From Panonychus citri (lineage: Eukaryota; Arthropoda; Arachnida; Trombidiformes; Tetranychidae), in the NCBI RefSeq assembly GCF_014898815.1, contig NW_026515541.1, positions 2,294,001-2,358,000 of the forward strand: 64,000 bases of DNA, written 5' to 3'. The translations under genes were made by a program, and so were the position numbers. The notes under the pieces are model-generated. The model had not been told where the DNA came from, searched no databases, and saw only the letters and a list, made by a program, of their open reading frames with translations. The stretch's first letter is position 1, and each line of letters opens with the position of its first letter. This document shows positions 45,372 to 55,951 of the stretch, piece by piece.

Positions 45372-46114
45372 GGAATAGACAGTAACGATCAAGTGTTTGA
45401 ATTGATCATCGATGGAAAAGACAAGATTAATTACCGACAATAGTTGAAATGGGAAATGAAACTTCAAACATTATTACCATAATATCATCAAAATTATTAT
45501 CGCCTTTTTCTTGTCTTTCCTTTACTACCTAAGACTAATCATTAATAACTTGTAAGATTTACATGAACGTTATCCTTCAATCTGAAACCAATTGTTATTA
45601 TATTCATTATATTTTGATGATTCACAAATTATACATTTGGCAAAATCCTTTGTTGATATTGTTGACTTAAGTTTCTCCTGTTTCACCCTTGATGGAATCG
45701 ATTGAATTTTGAAATCATTCTTTGTAAATTAATGATCAATTTGAAATGCAGAGTAATTAAAATATACACCTTAAAATGATCATCTCTATTGGGACAACCA
45801 CAAAAGTTGACCCTAGTTATCCGTTTTAATTAAACGAATCAGAATTGAAAAAATCAGAAATCAACTTTTAAATTACTTCGTAGCTTGAAGACGCTGATGT
45901 ACATAATTAACAGAATCAGTGAATGATTTCCAATTTCAATTCTTGATTGATGGATGAAAAACAGACTATAGTAACAAGTTAATTTCCTTAATTCAATGAA
46001 ACTTACAGAGTAATAAAATTTGTATTTGAAATGAAAGGTTGGAAAAAATTATCTTTCAATGAATTCATATAATCGCGTGGCTACATCTTTGTACATCAGG
46101 ATTGAGGCCAATAA
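45372..46114. other. Convergent intergenic region
   Basis: 3' flanks of SLC25A42 and Asterix. AT-rich, with no feature I can support. Confidence 0.4.
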
Positions 46115-46507
46115 TCACATAAACGGTAATGTCATTGGTTGGGAATTTTGAACATAAGACATTACAACAGCTGAGATAGATAACATGAAGCTACTTAATA
46201 TCTGTTTGGTATCATCGTTAACCCGAGAATTAGCAAAGCTGATGCTTGAACAAAACAGAGCGATCCATGAGCACCATTTTAATTTCATCATTAATCCAAA
46301 CATACTGAAGATCATTGATAAAACATTCATATAATCAGGGGTTGGATCTTCACCACCATTATTCAAGGGACTGTGAATACTTGGTTTGTATCTGTAAACA
46401 AATGAGAAATGAAATAAGGTTAATTGTTCATTTCAATAATATTCTAATACTCACTTGACTATTTTATCAGGTCTTCTAGGATCGTTACTATTTACTGTTG
46501 TTGACAT
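46115..46507 (-). CDS. WDR83OS: Asterix (WDR83OS), PAT-complex subunit
   Basis: Exon 1 is 46507-46455 (MSTTVNSNDPRRPDKIV) and exon 2 is 46391-46115. They join as VK|YKPS and encode 109 residues. NDPRRP-K--KYKP, DDPTPDYMN-like EDPTPDYMNVLSMIFSM, LKLKWCSWIALFCSSISFAN and DTKQILSSFMLSISAVVMSY are the strongly conserved blocks of the Asterix family. Asterix pairs with CCDC47 in the ER PAT complex, which shields hydrophilic transmembrane segments during multipass membrane-protein insertion. It is divergent to the secreted protein gene at 47359. Confidence 0.95.
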
Positions 46508-47358
46508 CGCTGTATGAAGATTTTTGTAATCCAAAATTAAAATAAAAAGATTAGCAATTTGGTGATTTCAATTAGCAATTGATTGAGGAAATTAAATTAA
46601 AGAAATTTGGAAAAATCCAGATGAGCCGCAAGGTGGAAATATAATGTAACCAATGGTAATCCAGCGACGCGAAATTTGAATTGAATCAATTGTCAATTTT
46701 TTTCTAAATTGTGATTGTGATTTTCAAACAATTAATCAGCAATATATAATAGAATTTATCTCAGCTCGTATTTTTTTATAATCTGGATTGAAAGAAAAAG
46801 CAATTAGAAAATTGAATCAAAAGGATCAAATCACAAGGCCAAGATGATTTAGAATTTAAAATTACGTTTAAATGAATTGGAAAGGTAAACATTGTCATCG
46901 ATGTAACACTTGGACGACACTATGAAGGTGAATGCAAAAAACAAAAGGTGAACTCGCGATTAATTGTGAGTCGAGATAAATTCCAGTTAATCAGGTAATC
47001 AGCGCCAACATTTGTTCTACAACCAATGATTGAAACTAAATTAAATGGGATTAAATTTTATGTTCATCCGACAGAAACGATTCCAAACAGAAAAAAAAAC
47101 TAAAAGAAAAACAAAAGACATTGAATTAGTGAGGAAAAAAATAGACAAAAGTTGAAAAACTAAGCAAATAGAAGAGAATGAAAAAAATGACAATCAAATT
47201 AAACGGTAATTATGCGACCTAAATGATTAGGATGGTGAAATTTTGTGAATAGCGAAAGTATCGATAGGGATTCACTTGACCTGAATGAATTACCAATAAA
47301 AGTGCTTCGACAAGTGTTGATGAGACACTAGTTGAGAAAACAGTTTAGATTCGTGAGC
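46508..47358. other. Divergent intergenic region
   Basis: Between Asterix (minus) and the secreted charged protein (plus). Purine-rich patch at 47089-47200. No gene is visible. Confidence 0.4.
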
Positions 47359-48186
47359 ATGAGGTTAACAGTTACAATTTGTTTTATATTAAATTTACAT
47401 CTAATAAGTCACAAAGTGTCCGCTGGTTATAGTGACATGGTACTTAATGGTCCTTTACCTAAGCTAGAGGATTATAGTGACGGCGGTGACGGAGGGACAG
47501 ACAAGGAGCAGAAAAGTGATTACGGTGACGGTGAAAATGGACAGCGATCGGTTCATGCGACCAACAGAAATGGCGATTTTAGAAGTTCACATGATGTCCA
47601 GGAAGAAGGAAAAACTTCGGTTCGACAAAGAAAAGCTAAATCAGCTGGAGCTGAGGGACAAGTTGTTTTTGGCCGTAAAAGACATGGACGATTTGAATAC
47701 GAAGATGGTGAAAGGTATGAAGAGTCCGGTGATTCGGGCGATGGTCGTGAACGCAATTGGTTTGTAGGTAAAGGTGATGGTAATGGTGAGGTTGATGAAA
47801 GTGAACAACCCAATCAACGGCATCATGGAACCAATTATGAGCACAGGAGACGTAAAAATTATTCACAGTTACAACGAAGTAAAAAATTGACCGGAAACAA
47901 AGTTGACGTTGGAGGTAAGTCTTTTGTTTAGCCTTCTATTGATTGGTCCAGTTGTAATTTTCCATCAATAATCTTGGATTATTTTCTCCGATATTTTATC
48001 TTTATGATTGTAGATTTAAGTCGATTCAAAAAGATTCACAAGAAACATTTCGGTGGTGGTGGTGGTGAGGGTAACGAAGGAAAATCGACTGGTAATGGGA
48101 AACCGAAATTCAATCAAAACTACAATAATCAGAGAAGAGTAAAAAAATTGAGATTAGAAGAGGAAAGTGAATCAATAGATGAGTAA
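47359..48186 (+). CDS. Secreted Gly/Asp/Lys-rich protein, unknown family
   Basis: Exon 1 is 47359-47914 and exon 2 is 48014-48186, joined in phase 1 with a GTAAGT...TTGTAG intron; 242 residues. The start MRLTVTICFILNLHL begins a classic signal peptide ending near KVSA. The mature part is low complexity: GDGGTDKEQ, FEYEDGERYEESGDSGDG, an RRRKNYSQLQRSKK basic stretch, a short glycine run and an acidic end. Basic pairs (RQRKAK, GRKRHG, HRRRK) could be prohormone-convertase-type cleavage sites, so a secreted precursor is possible. A cuticle or silk-associated protein is another option. I do not recognise it. General design resembles the gene at 16146-17299, without clear sequence identity. Confidence 0.7.
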
Positions 48187-49458
48187 AAAGATTAGTTCAA
48201 GAAATTGAATGAAATAGAAATTGAAACATAAATTTAATTTAACCTAATCTTTTTTTCATCTAATTTTTAGTTGAATTTTTAAAATCAATGTTTTAAAATT
48301 ATCTTTGAATTTAACAAACGGGTTTATTCATTAACTTATTGAATTGTAAATTATTGAATTAAACAAAAAAGATTATTAGAAATTGGAAAAATTAAACACA
48401 CAAACAATTAAATTTGTGTAAACAAAACCCAAATCAATTGATTTCTCAACAATTTATCTTGTACATTAGATGATAGAGATGCAATTTAATCAGATATAAT
48501 TGGACTAAACATCGTATCCATATTAAAACAACTGTGAGAACAATTTTAAAACAAAAGCAATTAGAGTAATTAGAGTAATTAAGCAGAAAAGAAAAGAATA
48601 AAAAAATTCTATCAACTCACCAGAGTAGAAACTCAATCAAATTAAACCGTTGAGAACCATTTAAGTCAGAATTTGATAGCTTTTTTAATCGTAATCAACA
48701 CAACACAATTAATTAGTGGTTTAAATTACGCATCCAAACAATTAAACCGGGAAAAATTTAACCACCATATTGACTTTGATGCACAGAAAAAAAGCTTTTA
48801 CATAATCACAATTAGATACCGATACCAGATACACAATATCTTTGGCAGAAAATTAGATTAAATTTGATCGATTGTCTCTTAATTTGATTCTAATTGCTAA
48901 ATTACGGCGATAAACATTCACAGGAACAACAGAAAAGGTCAACAATTAAGATTGAAAATATGATTAACATTGAAGAGATTAAAAATATTAGAGAATCGAA
49001 TCAAATTGAGAAGAGAAAATACTTTGGTCACGTGACCTTTTTTCTTTTCTCTTTATATTTCTGTTCACTTCAACTTCGCGCTCATTTGGTCTTCTTTCCT
49101 CTCACTTAGCAAGTCAACATTTCATCATTCTTTTTGTTAATTGTTTCAATTAAAGTTGATTGTTAATCTTTGATTGTTTCAAATTTTTAAATTGGTTAAA
49201 TCATTTTCTCTAAATTGATATTAAATTCAAATCAATTAGAGTTTTTTTTCTCTCTTGTAATCCTTCATTTTTGTGACGATCTTTCATTTTCTTTTTTTTC
49301 TCTTGTCTTCATCCCTCAATTTTTTTCTTTTCTATTCTCTGTCTCTTTTCCTTGTCTTTTTTTCTTCTCTTCTGGTTTGACTTTTTGTTTTCTTATTTGG
49401 GAAAATTATCCTTCTTTCTTTTGTTTATTGTTTTTCTGTGAAATTTATTCTCTTTGTA
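48187..49458. other. Intergenic region and pyrimidine-rich RPA1 leader
   Basis: 48187-49230 holds nothing I can support. 49240-49440 is a C/T-rich tract (many TTTTCTTT and CTCTTTTCC runs) directly before the RPA1 start. It may be a 5' UTR or contain a leader intron. Open frames within it are low-complexity artefacts. Confidence 0.45.
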
Positions 49459-51285
49459 ATGGCTTCTACTCCAAGATTAACTGAAGGTGCTCTTGGAACA
49501 ATCCTTTCTGGTGGTTTTGTTGAACGTCCAATCGTCCAAATTTTGGCTCAAAAAAATGTCTCCGCTGATAGTGTTCAAAGGTATCGTTTCTTACTCTCTG
49601 ATGGTAAATTTTCTTATCAATGTTGTATCATGGTTGGTGCTATGGCTCAAAGAGTTGAAGCTGGTGAATTTGAAAGGTATACTGTTATACGGTTAAATAA
49701 ATATGTTTGTAATCCAGCCGCTGGAGGAAGCAACAAAAAGATTCTTCTCATCTCTGAGCCTGAAGTAATTACTCCTGGGGCTAATATCGGACGGAAGATT
49801 GGTAATCCCACACCTTTTGAAGGTTCTTCTATAGCCAATGATTCCCTTTCATCCACATTTGCAAATGGTGTCTCAAGTACCTCAGGGGGGTCAACAAATG
49901 GTGGCTACAATGGATTTAAATCTGGAGCTAAAGCTTTCAGTAGTGTTCCCAATCAAGCTGATATAAGCATGAGTGATACCTCTATTAGAGAAGAGGCTAT
50001 TTTCCCAATTAATCAGATCACTCCTTACCAGAATAAATGGGCTATTCGAGGTCGTGTTACCAATAAAGGAACTCTCAAAAGTTGGAATAACGCCAAGGGC
50101 GAAGGTACTTTGTTCTCATTTAATTTACAAGATGAATCAGGGGAGATTCGAATTACAGCCTTTCGTACCGAGTGTGATAAATACTTTGATATGATTCAAG
50201 TCGGAAAAATCTACACTTTAGCAAAGGCTTCTGTTAAACCTGCCAACAAAAAATGGTCTGATGTTGACCATGAGTATGAGTTGACTCTTCATTCAGACTC
50301 AATTATTATCCCTTCAGATGATGATACCAGTTGTCCTCAAATTAATTTTCATTTTGTCAAAATTGGTCAACTTGAAGCTGTTCCTGCTAATTCAACTGTT
50401 GACATTCTTGGTGTATGTCGAGATCCTGGTGAGATGACAACCATCATGTCAAAAAATTTGGGCAAGGAATTAAGAAAGAGAGACATTTCATTGGTCGACG
50501 ATTCTGAGACTGAAATTCGTTTAACAATTTGGAATAATGATGCTGAAACCTTCAATGCCCAATGTGGATCTGTTATCGTCGCCAAGAAAGCTCGTCTAAC
50601 TGATTATCAAGGTAAAAGTCTATCAACCATTGGATCAACACTTATCCAAGTTGACCCTGATTTACCTGAAGCTAACGAACTTCGAGGATGGTACCAACGG
50701 CGAGGAATTAACATTGAACCCAATGTACTTTCCCAAAAATCAGGATCTGCTGATATGGGTGATAGTCAATACCTTAACGCCATCACAAAGGACAACGTTG
50801 TCGCGGCCGTGAATGCCACTTTAACGACAACTTGTAAAGCAACAGTTACTCAAACTGGAAAAACTCAAATCTACATGGCCTGTCCTGATGGATGTAAAAA
50901 GAAACTCGTCGAGATGAATAATGGTTTCTACAAATGCGATAAATGTAATAAAGATGTGATGCACGGAGATCATCGGCTGATATTGAATCTATTGATTTCG
51001 GATTGTACCAATTCTGTTTGGGTGACCGCATTTCATGAAGAAGCCGAAAAACTTTTGGGAATGAGTGCTAAAGATTTGGCCGATATGAAAAGCCAAAATG
51101 ACGAGGAATTCCTAGAATATGTCGCAACCCTAAATTTCAGAACCTTCCAATTCCGAATTCGAGCAAAGATTGATAATTATAAAGAAGAATCTAGAATCCG
51201 AAGTAACCTTGTCTCTGTTAATCCAATCAACACTGTTGATTATTGTCGAAAACTGATCAAAGAAATCAATGAAATGATTGTTTAA
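49459..51285 (+). CDS. RPA1: Replication protein A 70 kDa subunit
   Basis: An intronless 608-residue protein from MASTPRLTEG; an ATG 21 bases upstream is in frame but less like the family start. An N-terminal OB fold (DBD-F, to about residue 110) is followed by a Gly/Ser-rich linker. DBD-A begins at INQITPYQNKWAIRGRV with WNNAKGEGTLFSFNL, and DBD-B follows near 300-410. DBD-C has a zinc-ribbon with cysteines in CPDGCKKKL and YKCDKCNK. RPA coats single-stranded DNA in replication, repair and checkpoint signalling; RPA1 is the large subunit of the trimer. All expected domains are present and length is normal. Confidence 0.97.
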   Translation: MASTPRLTEGALGTILSGGFVERPIVQILAQKNVSADSVQRYRFLLSDGKFSYQCCIMVGAMAQRVEAGEFERYTVIRLNKYVCNPAAGGSNKKILLISEPEVITPGANIGRKIGNPTPFEGSSIANDSLSSTFANGVSSTSGGSTNGGYNGFKSGAKAFSSVPNQADISMSDTSIREEAIFPINQITPYQNKWAIRGRVTNKGTLKSWNNAKGEGTLFSFNLQDESGEIRITAFRTECDKYFDMIQVGKIYTLAKASVKPANKKWSDVDHEYELTLHSDSIIIPSDDDTSCPQINFHFVKIGQLEAVPANSTVDILGVCRDPGEMTTIMSKNLGKELRKRDISLVDDSETEIRLTIWNNDAETFNAQCGSVIVAKKARLTDYQGKSLSTIGSTLIQVDPDLPEANELRGWYQRRGINIEPNVLSQKSGSADMGDSQYLNAITKDNVVAAVNATLTTTCKATVTQTGKTQIYMACPDGCKKKLVEMNNGFYKCDKCNKDVMHGDHRLILNLLISDCTNSVWVTAFHEEAEKLLGMSAKDLADMKSQNDEEFLEYVATLNFRTFQFRIRAKIDNYKEESRIRSNLVSVNPINTVDYCRKLIKEINEMIV

Positions 51286-52269
51286 AGAAAATTTTTTTCA
51301 GAAAAATTTTCTTCCTGAGTCAAGTTTTCTCAAGCTTACAAATGCTTAATTTTTCCTGTTCATCAAAAAACAAAAGAAACAAATCAATTTATAATTTTCT
51401 CCCTTTCAACTACTATAATCTTCTTGTCCATTCAATTTATATTTATTATTAATGTCAATTGTATCTTTTTAGATTGTGTCATAACCAATCTATTAATCAT
51501 TTATCACTTTCTTAATCTTTGAGAAATTAAATTGCCACCATTAAAACCCATAAAAATGAATCGATAACCAATCAACAGAAAATAATAACCGATAAACAAT
51601 AAGAACTCGAGTCAAGTTCAAAAGGCGCGCAGAAGACTAACCCTTTTTGTCTTTGTCGAGTTAATTTACAATTGGAATTTCAGAAAAATCTTCTCATCAA
51701 CACTGGACATCTTTCAATTATGAACAATTTAATTGTATCGTTCAAATGGGATGGCAACTATTTCCGTTCTGCTGATTAACCGTTTCTCCCAATCAACTAA
51801 CAGTAAACAACGAGAGTTATTTACAGTTACGATTTTATTGATTTTCGATAACTTTGATCTTTGAGTTTTCCTCATTTTAGACCAATGGTCAAGCGGAGAG
51901 TTTAATTATTGGTTTAAATTGTTGATTGGAAATCACGAGTTTGGAGGAAAAGGTTAATAGATGGAAGAATATTGAAGAGGACAGAAAAGAAAGAGAGAAA
52001 AGAAAGAGAAGATAAAGAAGAGAAAGGGAAAAACAGTGGGAGAGGAAAAGAGAAAGTGAAAATATTCCTTGTGGAACATTGAATGTTTACTATTCTATTC
52101 TAGACTTTAATTGTTTATTGTTTTCTTTTTCTTCCATTTTACAATTAATTGGGTGAAATCGGTGAATGTACAAACATTGCGAACAATTATCTTTGATTAG
52201 CTGAGGTTTGTTTCGATTGGTGTTTCGGTTAATTTCCAATTATCCCGAGGGAGAAATAGATTATTGTTG
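51286..52269. other. Intergenic region
   Basis: 3' flank of RPA1 and 5' flank of CDK5. A purine-rich GAAAGAGAAAAG tract lies at about 51970-52060. No gene is visible. Confidence 0.45.
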
Positions 52270-53349
52270 ATGCAGAAATACGAGAAATTGGAGAAAATCG
52301 GTGAAGGGACCTATGGAACCGTCTTCAAGGGTAAAAATCGTGAAACTTCCGAGATTGTGGCCTTAAAACGCGTTCGACTGGACGATGATGACGAAGGTGT
52401 ACCAAGTTCCGCTCTAAGAGAAATCTGTTTGCTCAAAGAGCTTCGACATCGTAACATCGTGAGGTGAATTATTGTTTTTCTTTTCTCTTGTTCATTGGTC
52501 TGTTTTCTATCACCAATTGATTGGCTTTATTTTAAATTCTATTCTTTTCTATTTTCTTTTTATTCTCACGATTTAGATTGTGTGATGTTCTTCATAGTGA
52601 AAAAAAGTTGACCCTCGTCTTTGAACATTGTGACCAAGATTTGAAGAAATATTTTGATAGTCTTAATGGTGAGATCGATCCTGATGTTGTTAGATCGTTT
52701 TTCTATCAACTCCTTCGGGGCCTAGAATTTTGTCACAAGAATAATGTTCTTCATCGTGATTTGAAACCACAAAATTTATTAATCAACAAAAATGGTGAAC
52801 TTAAATTAGCCGATTTCGGTTTAGCCCGAGCTTTTGGTATTCCAGTTAGGTGTTACTCGGCTGAAGTGGTTACCCTTTGGTATCGTCCTCCTGATGTCCT
52901 TTTCGGAGCTAAACTTTATACCACTTCCATTGATATGTGGTCAGCGGGTTGTATTTTCGCCGAACTGGCCAATGCTGGTCGACCTTTATTCCCTGGTTCC
53001 GATGTGGAAGATCAATTGAAAAGAATATTCAAAGTAATTCATTTCTCTTTTCTCTTTTACCTTTTCTCATCTAATTCTTTTGACATTATTTCTTGATACT
53101 TTCCAGCTTCTTGGTACTCCGACCGAAGAAACTTGGCCTGGTGTAGCTACTCTTCCCGATTTCAAGCCATTCCCCATGTACCATCCAACCACGAGTTTCA
53201 CCTCGGTGGTTCCAAAGCTCAACTCAAAAGGTCGTGATTTATTACAAAAACTATTAATCTGCAATCCATCACAACGATTAGCCGCTGATGAGGCGATGGT
53301 ACATCCATTTTTTAGTGATCTTAATCCTGCGGTTAAAAACTTACCTTAA
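52270..53349 (+). CDS. CDK5: Cyclin-dependent kinase 5
   Basis: Exons 52270-52463, 52577-53033 and 53107-53349 join in phase; 297 residues (human 292). Start MQKYEKLEKIGEGTYG. The cyclin-binding helix reads PSSALRE, the CDK5 form (CDK1 and CDK2 have PSTAIRE). HRDLKPQN, DFGLARAFGIPVRCYSAEVV and WYRPPDVLFG are intact, so the kinase should be active. CDK5 is activated by p35-type partners and acts mainly in neurons. Compared with the usual RLDDDDEGVPS it matches fully. Convergent to NDUFS8. Confidence 0.96.
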
Positions 53350-53969
53350 TCATGGTGAATCATTTTGATTCTCAATTCTGGTCTATTAACCATATTCACA
53401 TTTACATACATTACCTACACACTGGATACTCAATCTAATTTTAATCATCGATCTGCAACAACAAATGGCAACTACAACAATCATATCATCAACTAAATTC
53501 AATCTCTTTCCTTTCTCTGTTTACAAATAATTACTAATTGTATCTTAATTATGCTTCTAACTTCAAAGTCTACCATTTTTTCACATTATTTTCTGTTCAA
53601 ATTTACATTTACTATCAAATTATAAACAATCACGAACCTACAATTAGGCACCGAGAAATTACTATGCTAATATTTTACAATAATGTGCCAAAAGTTGTTA
53701 CGATTTAATTTTACTCTTAATCTGATCAGCAATTGTTTCTTGTTTAATCCAATCATAATTCATTCTTTGCAATCATTAACAGTTTTTCTCTCTCTTTTAT
53801 GTTAATCTAATGATTTGGAAAAAAAAATTAACTCACTCAAAATACTAATAAATGATTCCTTTAAAATGTCAATTACATTATGTTCAATTTTAATTGACAC
53901 TCTAAGAACCAAAGTTTCAACTAGTAACGTATTTCTTTACAATTGTAATAGAGGAATTTGATTGTTAAT
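53350..53969. other. Convergent 3' region
   Basis: 3' flanks of CDK5 and NDUFS8. AT-rich, no gene. Confidence 0.4.
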
Positions 53970-54611
53970 TTATCTGTATAAATGATCGGCTTGAATGTTG
54001 GCCGCTATTTCGGGTTCCCATTGGTCACCATTATTCAACAATTTCTCCTTATTGTATAATAGCTCTTCGTGTGTCTCGGTGGCATATTCAAAGTTAGGGC
54101 CTTCGACAATTGCATCAACTGGACAAGCTTCTTGACAGAATCCACAGTAGATACATTTGGTCATGTCAATGTCGTAACGAGTGGTTCGCCGACTACCGTC
54201 AGGCCTTTCTTCCGCTTCAATTGTAATCGCTTGGGCTGGACAAATGGCTTCACATAGTTTACAGGCGATGCATCTTTCCTCACCTGAAGGGTATCTTCTC
54301 AATGCATGTTCACCTCTAAATCTTGGGCTTAAAGGTCCCTTTTCAAAGGGATAATTAATTGTACAAGATTCACGAAAAATTGTACCAAGTAAAGTCGATC
54401 CAGCAGCTAAGAAATCTCCTACCATGGTTTTACTTGTTTCTGATCTAAACCTATCTTCCCATTGAGGTTCATCAAGACCTTTATGGACATACTGGTAACA
54501 CATATTTGAATTTGTTGTACTCAAATTTCGTGATAAAGATGAACCAATAACAGGTACTAATCCATTACGTAAAGGTGTAAGGATTGAAGGTCGAGCAAAA
54601 GAAGTCAACAT
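53970..54611 (-). CDS. NDUFS8: Complex I 23 kDa iron-sulfur subunit (TYKY)
   Basis: 213 residues. The N-terminus (MLTSFARPSILTPLRNG) is a mitochondrial targeting peptide rich in Arg and Ser. RFRGEHALRRYPSGEERCIACKLCEAICPAQAI (first 4Fe-4S cluster) and CIYCGFCQEACPVDAIVEG (second) carry all eight cysteines, at residues 114-124 and 153-163. These clusters (N6a and N6b) pass electrons inside the peripheral arm of NADH dehydrogenase. Length is normal (human 210). The ATG follows a probable 5' UTR acceptor (TTGCAG at 54623-54628), so a leader intron upstream to about 54710 is likely. Confidence 0.97.
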   Translation of the reverse strand: MLTSFARPSILTPLRNGLVPVIGSSLSRNLSTTNSNMCYQYVHKGLDEPQWEDRFRSETSKTMVGDFLAAGSTLLGTIFRESCTINYPFEKGPLSPRFRGEHALRRYPSGEERCIACKLCEAICPAQAITIEAEERPDGSRRTTRYDIDMTKCIYCGFCQEACPVDAIVEGPNFEYATETHEELLYNKEKLLNNGDQWEPEIAANIQADHLYR

Positions 54612-55951
54612 TATCGAAACCTCTGCAATTAGAGAATAGAAAACACATCAGTATAATACAGAATCGTTCATTAAACAATCAAATAGGTCAAAAAAAATCA
54701 CAATATACTAACCAAAATTGCCAAAAGAAATTAAATTGAACCCAAAAAATTAAAAACAATCAAGAAAAAAAAATCAAAACAAAGATTTGGGGACCGCATA
54801 CTAATAAAATTTTGGAAAATGCAAAGAAAATTGAATTGATGAAATTTAAATTGATTAACAACAATTAATGGTCTAATCAAATTAGAGTCAGTTATTGATG
54901 AAAAGTAATTAAATTAAATTAAGTTGATTACTAAAAAAGATCTTGAATCATCATCTTAGAAATGGAATTCGTTTAGATGAATGGAAATCAAGTTTTGCTA
55001 ATTAACTTTTTTCTTTAATTAATTTGAGTTAAAATTGATTAGTTAATTGATTCCCTTGAATTAATTGCTAGTATGATCATGGAAATGTCCATAGATTAAG
55101 ATTTAATTGCAATTGTTGAATTTGAATCCAATTGTTCAGCAATGAAAAGTTTTTAAATAAATAATTTTTAGCAAATTTTTAATTGTTCCAGTTTATCAAT
55201 TAGATTTGATTGTTTTCATTTTTATTATTAGAAAAATTTGATTCATTAGTTGTGTTTTACAAATTAATTGTTTAGTGTTAATTGTTTCCATCTTTACATA
55301 TTAGACTTTCATTGGGATTTTAATTTTTACAATCAATAAATTGTTTACGTTAATTGTTGATGATCAAGAAATTTTAACAGTTTCTCCAGATTCCTTTGAT
55401 TGATTAACTTTTCTTGGTTCACTGTTAAAAAAGAAAAATAAACAATTAGTTAACTAACCAATTCAATTAAAGTCCAATTTAAATTGTGTCCTAAAGACTA
55501 ATTCAGCTTCTCCATTAACAATTATCATTACCATGATCAAAAACAATCAGCTATTAAAACTGATTAACTTAATATACTTACAATTAACTTTTACTTGTGA
55601 CAAAAAAAAAATGATTGCTAATTAACCTTAAATTTAAATGATTAACTATTAATCAATCAGTTTGTTTTAAAGCAAATCAATCAATCCAAGTCATCAGCAG
55701 TTTAGTTTTACCTTTGATTAAAGTAATTCCTCCTTTTGATTAGCAACAATTAACGTTGATTAAGATTTTTCATTTTCTAACTTTACAAAAAATTTAAAAT
55801 ATATAAAATTCATTCCATTGAATAATTTGAGGACCAGTTTAAGACTGATTGTAATTTAGATTAAGTCCTAACTGCCCAATAGATTAATAATTGATGAAAT
55901 TAAGTATCAGTTAAGCAACTGAATTAGTGACAAATGAACTGATTTAGCTAA
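54612..55951. other. Intergenic region
   Basis: Contains the probable leader exon and intron of NDUFS8 (54623-54710) and then more than 1 kb of very AT-rich sequence up to the SLC22 3' end. No feature can be supported. Confidence 0.4.

Noticed and set aside
48673..49109. Two 60-70 codon open frames upstream of RPA1
   Set aside because: No similarity, no intron support and AT-driven composition.
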